A stretch of DNA of 64,000 nucleotides from Ustilaginoidea virens (lineage: Eukaryota; Ascomycota; Sordariomycetes; Hypocreales; Clavicipitaceae): assembly GCF_000687475.1 (NCBI RefSeq), contig NC_057316.1, positions 2,852,001 to 2,916,000 of the forward strand, written 5' to 3'. The notes beneath the pieces were generated by a model. It had not been told where the DNA came from. It did no database searches and worked only from the letters and a program-made list of their open reading frames with translations. Below, in pieces: positions 10,069-19,167 of the stretch. Positions within the stretch are counted from its first letter, which is position 1. Each line of letters opens with the position of its first letter. A program made the translations under genes and the position numbers.

Positions 10069-12694
10069 GCCGAGGGCAATACGGACGGCAATGCTGACGA
10101 TACTGTCATGGAAGAAATATCAAAGTTTTGGAGGGTCATGTCCGTTTCTTGCTAGCCAGTCAAGACCTTGTATCTATCTTGACCAGTCGCCGAGCCTCGC
10201 GCACGCATTCATTATCCGGCGTGCAGTGGGAGGGCAGCAAGTTGGCGGGCTTGATCGGTCAATGAGGCTCTGGAAGTGATGACTTTTCCGCACGAGATCG
10301 GGTTACGGCCCACGGGTATGATGAATTGGGGTCCTCTCTCTCTCTCTCTCTCTCCTCCATGCCCTCCGCCTCCGCCTTCTTTACCCCCCCCCCCCCCCCC
10401 CCGGCCCCGGACGGAAAATTGTGTGAGCGAGTTGGAGCCTCACTCGCGCTCTGCACCTCTTTTGTTGGTCCTTGGGAGGGAAAGCTAGTACGAGAATAGC
10501 GCAACTTGGGAGTGCCAGCTCCACACTTCACATGCCAACCTTGATTACGGCGCGCTCCGAGGGCGATTTTGGCAGGTCGCTAGTTATATTTCGGCAATAG
10601 CCAAGCCCCTCCCAGACCTGGCCAGGTGGTGGCTTGGCAGCCCAGGATCGCGGTCCGACTGGGTCACCGGGCCACATGCTCTTGTCGTGGTTGGAGGAGA
10701 TGCATGTATGCACAACACCGACACATGGTGTCCTCGACATGCGTGGAATGAAGTTCTCATCGGGGAGCTGTGCTGTGGGCCTTGAGCCATAGGGTCACGA
10801 ATGACCAGACAGAATGATGGAAGACGTGCCTTTCTTCCTCTTGTTGTTCTCTCGCCATGTTGAATGAAGATTTGGCAACTCTTTCCAAGCGGTGCGTCGT
10901 GACCTGTCACAGACTCGGGGCGATGTTCAAGCAGTGTCTGACTTGTCCGATGCCGGGGAAGAGCAAGCTCAAGCAAGCTCAAGCAAGCGCCCCCCCCCCC
11001 CCCCCCATTAGCTCTGCATTTCACGGTCGACCGCGATGCGTGTTTCTCCATTGACGGCTCCTCTGATTCAGAGGTCATATACAACGCCACCTATAGCCCG
11101 AGGGGCCCCAAGCCGCCGTCCGTTCCGGCCACGGCGCAAAAAGTCCTTGGTGATCCCAGGAGGCAAGCTGGTTGGCTTCGTCGACGGAACAGGCGCTGCT
11201 TGTCATTGGATCACAGACGGGGCGGGGCCGTCTGTAGCCCATAGCCCAGTGTGATGCTGCAAAGACGTACGCAGCATCGTGATCGTGCACGGGTATCAAG
11301 GAAACGGTGGTTTTTTTTTTGTTTTTTTTTTTTTTCCCCGGAAATGGTTTACAGCGCCATCGGCTGTCGCGGAGCAGAATCCATGCCCTGCGCGTCATTA
11401 GCCAAACTGACGAAAAAAACGATGCGTCTGGTCCGAACTAGATTTTGTCCGAGAGCCCCTTTCTCGCGGGGGAAGCTAGCAAGTGGAGAAAGCAAGCTGC
11501 GTCGATCGATCGAGCAGCAGATGGCTGGCGGCGGCACGCTGTGCTGGCGCGCTAAACGGCCCTTTGTCTTTGTTTTGCTGTGCTGATTCCTGATTCCTGA
11601 TTCCTGAACCATCTCGCGGCTTGCCGACAAGTTGAGGTGAGAGGTGAGACGGAGTCAGGTTCCAGTTCCAGTTCCAGCTTCCGGCGCTCCCGAGCGAACG
11701 CAGTCATCAGTGAATGGACAGAGGAAATGCCTCAAGATACCATGTGGGGCGCCAGACTGACCAGGCAAATCAGAGGGCGTATACAGATCAGGGCAGAACC
11801 TCACCCAGTACGTCCTACGTCTTACGTGCTACGTACCTCCTAACCTACTAAGGTAGGTACATACTAGGTACCTACCTTCCGGTGGGTGGGGGAATTCTCC
11901 ACCGGCATCGGAGCCGCAGCCCTGAAGAATTCAGCAACATCCTCCATCTGGCACCCAGCAGAGGCGGCCGGTAACGGCCCAGGCCAACCTCGCCGCAGCT
12001 GCCCTAACCGCAAGCAAACAAACAAACAAACAAACAAACACAGCCTGGTTTTCAACAATCCATTCCGTGCGCAATTTTCCCGGCAAGCATCAATGTTTCC
12101 TGTGCGGCGTCGTTTCGTCGCAAACTTTCCTTTGCTGCCACTGCCAAAATCATGGTTATGCACCCAGCAGTGACCGCCAGGGCTCGCGGGGTGGTATGTA
12201 CTGTACGGAGTACGGACGTATGCAGGGTTGCATTGACCAGAGCAGGTTGGTCATGTTGCGTCGCGCAGGGCAGGGCAGGGCAGGGCAGGGCAGGGCAGGG
12301 CAGGGCAGGGCAGGGCGATACATGCACGGTAATCAGTCAATCAGCCTCAATAATTGATTGAATCGGCCAAGAGGCGAATCTCTGGCACCACGGCCGTGCC
12401 ATTGTCGAGCACCATCGAACCCCAGTCAAACCGCGCTCAGTACAGAGTAGGCTCTCAGCCTGAAACGGAGCCCTCGTCGACCAGACCTTTATTGCCGGCC
12501 TGGGGAACGCAGCTCGCTCGCCAACCTCCACCGGTTCTCGCCGCTTTGCCTGTCCGTCTCGATGAGGAAAGAGTAAAGTATTAAATAGGCCGAGGAGGCC
12601 GCACGACCCCAAGGCTGAGCCGACTTGTCGTCGTTTCGAGCCTCAACCCGCCAACCCGTCAACCCGTCTTCTCGCCCCGCAGACGCCAGACGCC
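10069..12694. other. Divergent spacer between transcription factor and P450
   Basis: 2.6 kb with no recognised gene; both promoters must lie here. Visible: CT repeat 10337-10353, C-runs near 10385-10402 and 10990-11006, a T-run around 11310-11336, a TACCTA/TAGGTA cluster 11827-11880, AAAC repeats near 12013-12040, a GTACGGAGTAC word at 12203-12213 and the CAGGG array. Pyrimidine-rich sequence precedes the P450 start. Confidence 0.6.
12266..12315 (+). repeat. CAGGG pentamer array, 10 copies
   Basis: Ten perfect head-to-tail CAGGG units, about 380 bp upstream of the P450 start codon. Confidence 0.95.
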
Positions 12695-14396
12695 ATGGCC
12701 GTGGCCTTGGTTGACCGCCTCGTCGAGCCTTGGGCCGTCGTCCCTCTCGCCCTCGCCTTGGTGCTTGCGTCCTACTTGTACGACTACCTGGTCACGAATG
12801 CGCCGCTGCGAAGAATCCCCGCCCCGTTTGGCGCCCAGTTCTCCAACCTCTGGCTCCTGTGTGTGTGCCGTCGCGGCCATCGCTTCAGGACGGTCGACCG
12901 GTGCCACGCCAAGCTGGGCAAGCTGCTTCGCATCCAACCAAACCACGTCAGCGTCGCAGACGATGACGCCATCCCTGCCATCTACGGCCACGGCAACGGC
13001 TTTTTGAAATCGTGGGTTCCTTTCTCCTATCCCGCCCCCCTTCCTCCTCCTCCTCCTCCTCCTCCTCCTCCTCCTCCTCCTCCTCCTCCTCCACCTCTGT
13101 ACGGGCCGCAAGTAAGGCGAGAAGCTCTCCGCTCACAGACAGAAAAACCCCCCTCCCAACAGCGACTTCTATGATGCCTTTGTGTCCATCCGCCGCGGCC
13201 TCTTCAGCACCAGGGACCGGGTAGAGCACAGCCGCAAGAGAAAGATAATATCGCACACCTTCTCCGGCAGATCCGTCCTCGAGTTCGAGCCCTACATCCA
13301 GCAGAACATGGCCCTGTTCGTCCAGCAGCTCGACAGGCTCATCCAGCAAAGCCCTCACCGAACCGGCGCCGGGCAGAACGAGGCGCGCATCGACATCCTG
13401 CCCTGGTTCAACTTTCTCGCCTTCGACGTGATTGGCGACCTGGCCTTTGGAGCGCCCTTTGGCATGCTGGAAAAGGGCGCCGACACTGCCGAGGTTCGCC
13501 TGTCCCCGACCAGCCCGGCCGTGTACGCGCCCGCGATTGAGATCCTCAACCGCAGAGGCGAGGTCAGCGCCACCCTCGGCTGCTACCCGCGGCTGAGACC
13601 CTACGCCAGATGGATCCCCGACGCCTTCTTCAGCAAGGGCCTCGAGGCTGTCGAGAGTCTCGCCGGGATAGCCATCGCGCGTGTCAAGACTCGGCTGGAA
13701 ACCCCCCCGGACTTGCGGCGCAAGGATCTGCTCGCTCGGCTTATCCAGGGGAAGGACGACAAGGGCCAGCCGCTCGGCCGCGACGAGTTGACCGCCGAGG
13801 CCCTGACCCAGCTCATTGCCGGGAGCGACACCACGTCCAACTCCCTGTGCGCCATCCTCAACTACCTCGTGCGCAACCCCGGGGCTCTCGACAAGTTGCG
13901 GCGCGAGGTGGACGCCGCCATCCCGCCGGGCGTCGACGTGCCGACCTATGACATGGTTCGCCGCCTGGACTACCTCTCCTGGGTCATTGACGAGACGCTG
14001 CGCCTCCACTGCACCTCGGGCATCGGCTTGCCTCGCCAGGTGCCCCCCGACTCTCCGGGCGTCACGATATGCGGGCATCACTTCCCGCCGGGCACTGTCC
14101 TCAGCGTCCCCACCTACACGATACATCACTCGAGGGAGATTTGGGGGCAGGATGCCGAGGAATTCAAGCCCGAGAGATGGCGCCACGTCACCGCGCGTCA
14201 AAAGAATGCCTTTATCCCCTTCAGTCACGGTCCGAGGGCCTGCGTGGGACGTAACGTGGCCGACATGGAATTGAAGTTGATGACCGCTCTTTGGGCGAGG
14301 CGATACCACGTGACGCTTCGCCAAGGCGAGATGAAGACCCGGGAAGGGTTCTTGAGAAAGCCTTTGGGGCTACAAGTCGGTCTTTGCCGGAGATGA
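12695..14396 (+). CDS. bphA: Cytochrome P450, benzoate 4-monooxygenase (CYP53 family)
   Basis: ER-anchored P450 predicted to para-hydroxylate benzoate with a reductase partner, feeding 4-hydroxybenzoate to the beta-ketoadipate route. Exons 12695-13011 and 13163-14396; 516 residues, usual for the family. The N-terminal membrane helix is PWAVVPLALALVLASYLY. CYP53-like blocks: YGHGNGFLKS|DFYDAF across the intron, RGLFSTRDRVEHSRKRK, FDVIGDLAFGAPFGML, RRGEVSATLGCYP. I-helix LIAGSDTTSN, ExxR in DETLRLH, heme loop FSHGPRACVGRNVA (Cys about 466), and C-terminal REGFLRKPLGLQVG. The single intron holds a TCC repeat. The gene is convergent with the ankyrin-subtilisin gene 314 bp away. CYP53 is also linked to tolerance of phenolic plant compounds. 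Family certain; exact substrate inferred. Confidence 0.95.
13041..13091 (+). repeat. TCC repeat in the P450 intron
   Basis: About seventeen TCC units in the 151-bp intron (13012-13162) of the P450 gene. Confidence 0.85.
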
Positions 14397-14710
14397 AGGT
14401 TTTGTGTGAGTAAATGTATCAATAACGTCGTAGGACATACATACACATCAATTTCCCACCCGGGTCCACCGTGCCCCCAAGGGCGCGCCTCGCAGGTGCC
14501 GCGACTGAAAGAAAGATGGCCAGTAGTTTCTTGCATTATCCGTCCGTCGGTCCCCAACCTGGCGATTCCGGCTGTCGCCATGCGTGGCTTGACGCCAGCG
14601 GGCGATGACGACGTCTCAAGATGATGCACGTTGGACAATGCGGCCACGAGCGAAAATTGCAGCTCCTGCCAAAGCAGACCAGACGGCCGACTGGCAATGG
14701 GAAGCAAACA
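14397..14710. other. Convergent 3' spacer
   Basis: 314 bp between the P450 stop and the ankyrin-subtilisin stop. No gene seen; it should hold both 3' ends. Confidence 0.6.
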
Positions 14711-17361
14711 TTAGCCGGGAAGCGTAAAGGCTTGCGAGACGAGGCTGAGAGCCTTCAGCGGGCCAGCCTCGGGATTTTCCTCCCACAAAAGCTTCGGCGA
14801 AAGCACCTTGAGGCCACTTCGATCGCGACAGATATGAGCCAAAAGCCTCCCCATACCCCTTGTGCCCCGCAGACGCCGCTCCGTTGACCTGTCCAGCCAC
14901 TGTCTCTTCTGCTCCGGCGACCAAGCGCTCGTCGTGTTGAGGAAGGCCAGAATCATGGCCGTCATGCCCGCGGCGATGGGCGTGGAGACAGACGTGCCGC
15001 TCATGGAGCGGAACCCGCCCCCTAGGTTTGTCGGCCACTGGCTCGAAACGTGCTCTCCGTGGGTGATGAAGACGGGCAGATCCTTGCTGGCGCCCGGCGC
15101 GAACCGGGACAGGTTGTTGTACTCGTCGCCGGACGTCACGCACAGGGACAGGTCGCGATCCCGAGCGGGCCACGAGATCGCCTCTCGATTGCCGTGGTTC
15201 GCGGCGGCGGCCAGGACAATGATGTCCTTGTAGTTTGCCTCCTCCAACGTCTTGGTCAGTTCGTACGAGCTCTCGTGGGGGAAACCCAGCGACAGGTTGA
15301 TGATGTCGACCCCTTGATCAATCGCCCACTGCAGAGCCTTGCCATGCCCCCAATGCGTCAGCAGCATCCCATGCCCAGTTGGGGTTGGCGAGATTCGAGA
15401 GAGAGAGAAGAGGGCCTTACCTCTTGCACAGGCCGCCCCGACGTCCTTCTCGGGCTCTCCCCCGAGTCGTCGGCGTTTTTCTTGGCTCTGCTCTGGTCTT
15501 CCCCGGAGCTTACTTTGGCAACGTAGAGCTCCGCCCGCGGTGCAATAGCCAGCACGATTCCGGCGATGTGGGTTCCGTGACCAATCGTGTCGGTCACATC
15601 TGCTTCCTCTCCTGGTTTTCCCACAAAGTTCTTCCATGCCTTGATTCTTTCCCTTTGGGGCTGTTCGGGTAGCCTTCTGACGGCTGCTTTTCCAATCTTC
15701 GACCTGCGTCTGGCGGGACGCTGGAAGTCCTCGTGGTCAAGGTCTATACCCGTGTCGAGAATGGCGATTTTCACCGGACCGGACCAATCTGATTCACGGC
15801 TCTTTCCGATGTCGTCTTCGGGGCACCATTGAACTCGTTCATACCAGGTGCGCTCCAGGCTCGACAGTAATTTCTCAACGTAGTCGGAGCTGGGGCCATG
15901 GTTAGCAGTCCTTCCTCTTCCTGCACACGGCAACGAAAAAGAGCGAGACGAACTTTTGAGGAGCGATCCTGGACGAATCACCAAATGTCGCGTCGGTGAC
16001 GCTGAACAGCTCGCCTGTATCTGTAAGCACGCTACTACTATCAAGGGGATACTGGAGCGGGTGGGGGGGGGGGGGGGGGCCTGAATACCTTCGGGTTCCG
16101 CGCTCCATCCTGGGGATGGCTCTCTGCTGTCTTTGCCGCGCTTTGGGACAGGCAACATGTTGCTGCCGCTTTTGTTGACGTTTTCGGGTTTGGAATCGCC
16201 AGATCTGGGTACCTGACTGATGGGAACGTGCCGAAATGCAGGCAGCAATAGCCCGGGTATGGCAAGACCGGACCTCCGGGCCAAAAGAGCGGCGGTGTTG
16301 CCGTCCTTGTTCTTCAGCAAGACACTCGCGCCGTTTTGCAGCAAGAGCTGGACGATTTCCCCGTGGCCATGCTCGGCAGCCAGCATGAGGGGTGTCCAAT
16401 CTCGCTTGGTTTTGCAATCGACTTCTGCTCCATGGCGGACGAGGGTCCGCGCTTGCTCGGTCCGTCCCAGTCTTGCGGCCACGTGCAGCGGACGGTACCA
16501 ACCCCCGGGGCTCTTCACCTCCTTGAGATATCGATCCATGTGCAGAAAGTAGACGAGAGCGCCCTTCATGTCCCTCTCCACAGCCCTGTGGATGGCTCTG
16601 GGGAGATCCGGGCTATTCACGTCGTGGTTCACGCAGGCCAGGAACTGCTCCTTCGCTCCAGCCACGAAACAGCCCATGTGGTGCTCAAAGATGCCATGGT
16701 GTCTCGCCGGGAGCTCTTGCACGAGGCGGAGAGGCGAAACGCCTTGCTTGTTGACGACGGCGCTCACTGCCCCGTGGAAGAGGAGAAACAGAAAGGCCGC
16801 GCCAGACAAGGCTCCGACGGCAAAGTGCAGCGGCGTGTCCCCCTGGCTGTTGGCGATCCCGACGTCTGCGCCGTGCCATAGGAGCTGCAGAAGGGTGGCA
16901 GGGGAGCTGCGCTCTGCCGCAAGATGGAGGGCCGACACGGATCCCCTGTCTCCGGCGGGGTCGCTCTGGGCGTCCATGTCGGCCTCGTGCTTCAAGAGCA
17001 TCCTGACTGTTTCGGCGTTGCCCGCTTCCGAGGCGAGCATGAGGGCGGTCCAGCGCCTTCTTGTTCGCGCATTCACGTCGGCCCCTTGCTCGAGCAGCTT
17101 GGCGACAATGTCGTTGAGGCCCAGGGACGCAGCGCTGTGCAGCGGCGTGCGCCCCCGTATGCGGCGCTTGTCCACCGCGTTGACACAGTCGCCGCGGTAG
17201 ACGCGCAGGAGCTCCGCAACGAAGCTTGCATTTGCCTTGCGGACAGCGAGATGGATCGCGGTACCTCGGTCATCCGGTTCCTGGGCGGGTTTCAGCCCGT
17301 GCCGTTGGAGAAATTCGGCTAGTTCCTTGGACAAGGCCAACGTTGGCTCGGGGTCGGGCAT
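14711..17361 (-). CDS. Ankyrin-repeat subtilisin-like serine protease (S8), HET-Q2-like candidate
   Basis: Cytosolic serine protease with a built-in interaction array; no signal peptide. Exons (minus): 17361-16089, 16020-15954, 15889-15421, 15337-14711; phases agree and give 811 residues. Residues about 30-400 hold eight or nine ankyrin repeats (RGRTPLHSAASLG, WTALMLASEAGN, WYRPLHVAARLGR, DWTPLMLAAEHGHGE), then a low-complexity linker. The S8 domain follows with an intact triad: Asp about 492 in AILDTGIDLDHEDF, His about 551 in TIGHGTHIAG, Ser about 719 in SMSGTSVSTPIAAG, and oxyanion Asn about 650 in AAAANHGN. The first intron holds a G/C run; the second uses a GTTCGT donor. It is head to head with a gasdermin-like gene. 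Subtilisin-like proteases are known fungal partners that cleave gasdermins, so I infer it as the activator, with ankyrins as sensor. No NACHT or NB-ARC domain is present. Domains are certain; role is inference. Confidence 0.93.
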
Positions 17362-17930
17362 GGTTTCTCTCTTGTGCGGACGGGACTCTGGCGTTGAAAG
17401 CGGCGCTTGGTGGTCTTTGGAAAGGGGCGAGGTCGAAACCGGTTCATGACAACATGACGTCGGATTGGGCAGCCTAGAAAAAGTCTTGCGTGGTTATGTT
17501 GGTCGACAACGACTTGCAGAAGCCTCGTTTGCTGCGGTGGCGGCGGGAGGCTGACCAGGAAAAGGGAAGAAAAGCCCCACAGGTGGTTTGGCTGAGTGAG
17601 GCTGACCTGCATGATGACAACGACAACCCGCTGCATGCAATAATGCCTACCTCGTACGCCGTTCCGCATTAGGTGCAGTGCGTGGTGGTGGTGGTGGTGG
17701 TGGTGGTGGTGGTTCGTGGTGGTCAATGGTTGGTCTCGGGAACCCAGAAGCGTCCCAGCGGGCAACAAGACGATGATGAGCTCGTCACAAAGTATCCTCT
17801 AGAGCCTGAGAATTCCCCGTCAGACCCAAACGCAAAGCACACGAACCCTCCTTCCCGCCCGCCAGACCGTTGGTCGCCTAGAAAACTTCCCCGCCCTTTC
17901 CCAACCGCGGGACAGACGAAACGAAAAACA
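17362..17930. promoter_or_regulatory. Shared bidirectional promoter region of protease and gasdermin genes
   Basis: 569 bp separate the two divergent start codons, so both promoters must be within it or overlap. A TGG/GGT repeat of about ten units lies at about 17682-17712. The gasdermin reading frame is open upstream of its ATG as far as 17673, but contains no earlier ATG, so this is read as untranslated leader. Core elements were not resolved. Confidence 0.65.
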
Positions 17931-18803
17931 ATGCCGTTCAGCAACGCTTGGAAAAAGTACTGGATCATCCCCCAGGAGTCCCTCCGCCCCGAGGACCTCG
18001 AGCTCGGGAGCATCCTGAAGCGACCCGACGATCCCATCGACCTCCTTAACAGGCACGCCGTGGAGCCCATCGATCCCAAGCTTGTCGTCCAGGAGCGCGA
18101 GCAAGTCAGCAAAAGCTTCTCCGACGCCATGTCCCGCGGGGCCGGGCTCGACGTCGAAGCCTCCTCCGCCCTGGCCGCCGTCCTGGGGGGGGCGCCGACC
18201 CTCGGTGCCGCGCGGTCGACCGCCGCGAGCGAGACCATCGAGGCGACCCGCGTCCGCGCGCGGCACTTCAGCCCGTCCGACGAGTACGCAGCCCGGGCGC
18301 TGCTCACGCGCCAGATAGCCAGCTACGTGGGGCAGTCCTTCTTCACGGCGCCCGTCTTCATGGTTGTCGGGGTCGCCGTCGCCAGCAAACTCGTGAGGGC
18401 GGCCACGGTGTCGCGCGACGCCGGCCTCCGGGGCGGTGCTGCGGTGGGCCCGCCAGGCTCTGGGGTCGAGCTGTCCGCCGCGGTATATGCGGGCCGCGCG
18501 ACCGGGTCGACGTATGAGGATTCGGTGGACGGCGACGTCGTCTTGGCGTATCGCTTGCGGCGGTTCCGGTATTCCAGGATGCGCAGCAGGTTCGTCAAGG
18601 ACAAGCAGGACGGGGTGTTTCACAGGGTAGGCGAGCATGGCGGCGAGAGTGCGGCCGACTCGGATGACGAGGGCGAAGACGGCTACCTCCCCGTCTTTTC
18701 GTACTTTGAAGACAACGATGTGTGGAGGGTAGCCGGGACGCAAGGGTTTGCCGAGGTTGGCCAAGAGGAGTCGGAGTCTGAGTCCGAGTCCGAGTCCAGT
18801 TGA
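17931..18803 (+). CDS. Gasdermin-like protein (fungal RCD-1/HET-Q1-type), predicted pore-forming cell-death effector
   Basis: Intronless, 290 residues. The start is the first ATG of the frame and lies in a good context (AAAACAATGCC). The opening MPFSNAWKKYWIIP, the following LELGSILKRPDDP, and a hydrophobic stretch (VFMVVGVAVASKL, about 142-154) fit my knowledge of fungal gasdermin-like proteins, which are of this length. The family permeabilises membranes after loss of a short C-terminal part. Here a strongly basic segment (YRLRRFRYSRMRSRFVK, about 207-223) is followed by an acidic tail (DSDDEGED about 243-250; SES repeats at the end). This is compatible with a lipid-binding body held back by the tail. 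The protease gene is its divergent neighbour, as in gasdermin-protease loci. Alternative: an unrelated fungal orphan. A profile search would settle it. Confidence 0.75.
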   Translation: MPFSNAWKKYWIIPQESLRPEDLELGSILKRPDDPIDLLNRHAVEPIDPKLVVQEREQVSKSFSDAMSRGAGLDVEASSALAAVLGGAPTLGAARSTAASETIEATRVRARHFSPSDEYAARALLTRQIASYVGQSFFTAPVFMVVGVAVASKLVRAATVSRDAGLRGGAAVGPPGSGVELSAAVYAGRATGSTYEDSVDGDVVLAYRLRRFRYSRMRSRFVKDKQDGVFHRVGEHGGESAADSDDEGEDGYLPVFSYFEDNDVWRVAGTQGFAEVGQEESESESESESS

Positions 18804-19167
18804 GGTCGGCAACAGACTTGATGTAGCCGAGCATGTCGGGAGACGATGAAACATGTTTCATGACTCTATAAGCAAATGACGGTGTAAACAAGCACGGTTT
18901 GGTTTTGCCATGGCTTGCAGGGGATACATGCCTTGTTACGGGTCAACACTTGTCAAACCGCTCGCTGTTGAAACCATTGGTTAGACTGGATTGTCATGTC
19001 ATGACAAGAGTTATTATTTGAGTCAAATCAGTACAGGCAGTACAGGCAGTACAGGCAGTACAGGTCCATACAAGTCACTTGCGCCGCATGGTCCAAGGTC
19101 ATTTGGAGCATAGTGTTCTCGTCATTATGGTGGGACATGGCAGATTTTTTTCTTCTCTCTTCTTTTT
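18804..19167. other. Convergent spacer with CAGTACAGG repeat
   Basis: 364 bp between the gasdermin-like gene and the transporter tail. Four perfect CAGTACAGG units lie at 19029-19064. No gene seen. Confidence 0.65.

Noticed and set aside
12948..14324. Long antisense open frame of 458 codons opposite the P450 gene
   Set aside because: It mirrors GC-rich P450 codons, begins inside the intron repeat as a glutamate run and shows no domain.
17673..17930. N-terminal extension of the gasdermin-like protein
   Set aside because: The frame is open but has no ATG before 17931, and the extra sequence begins in a GGT repeat.
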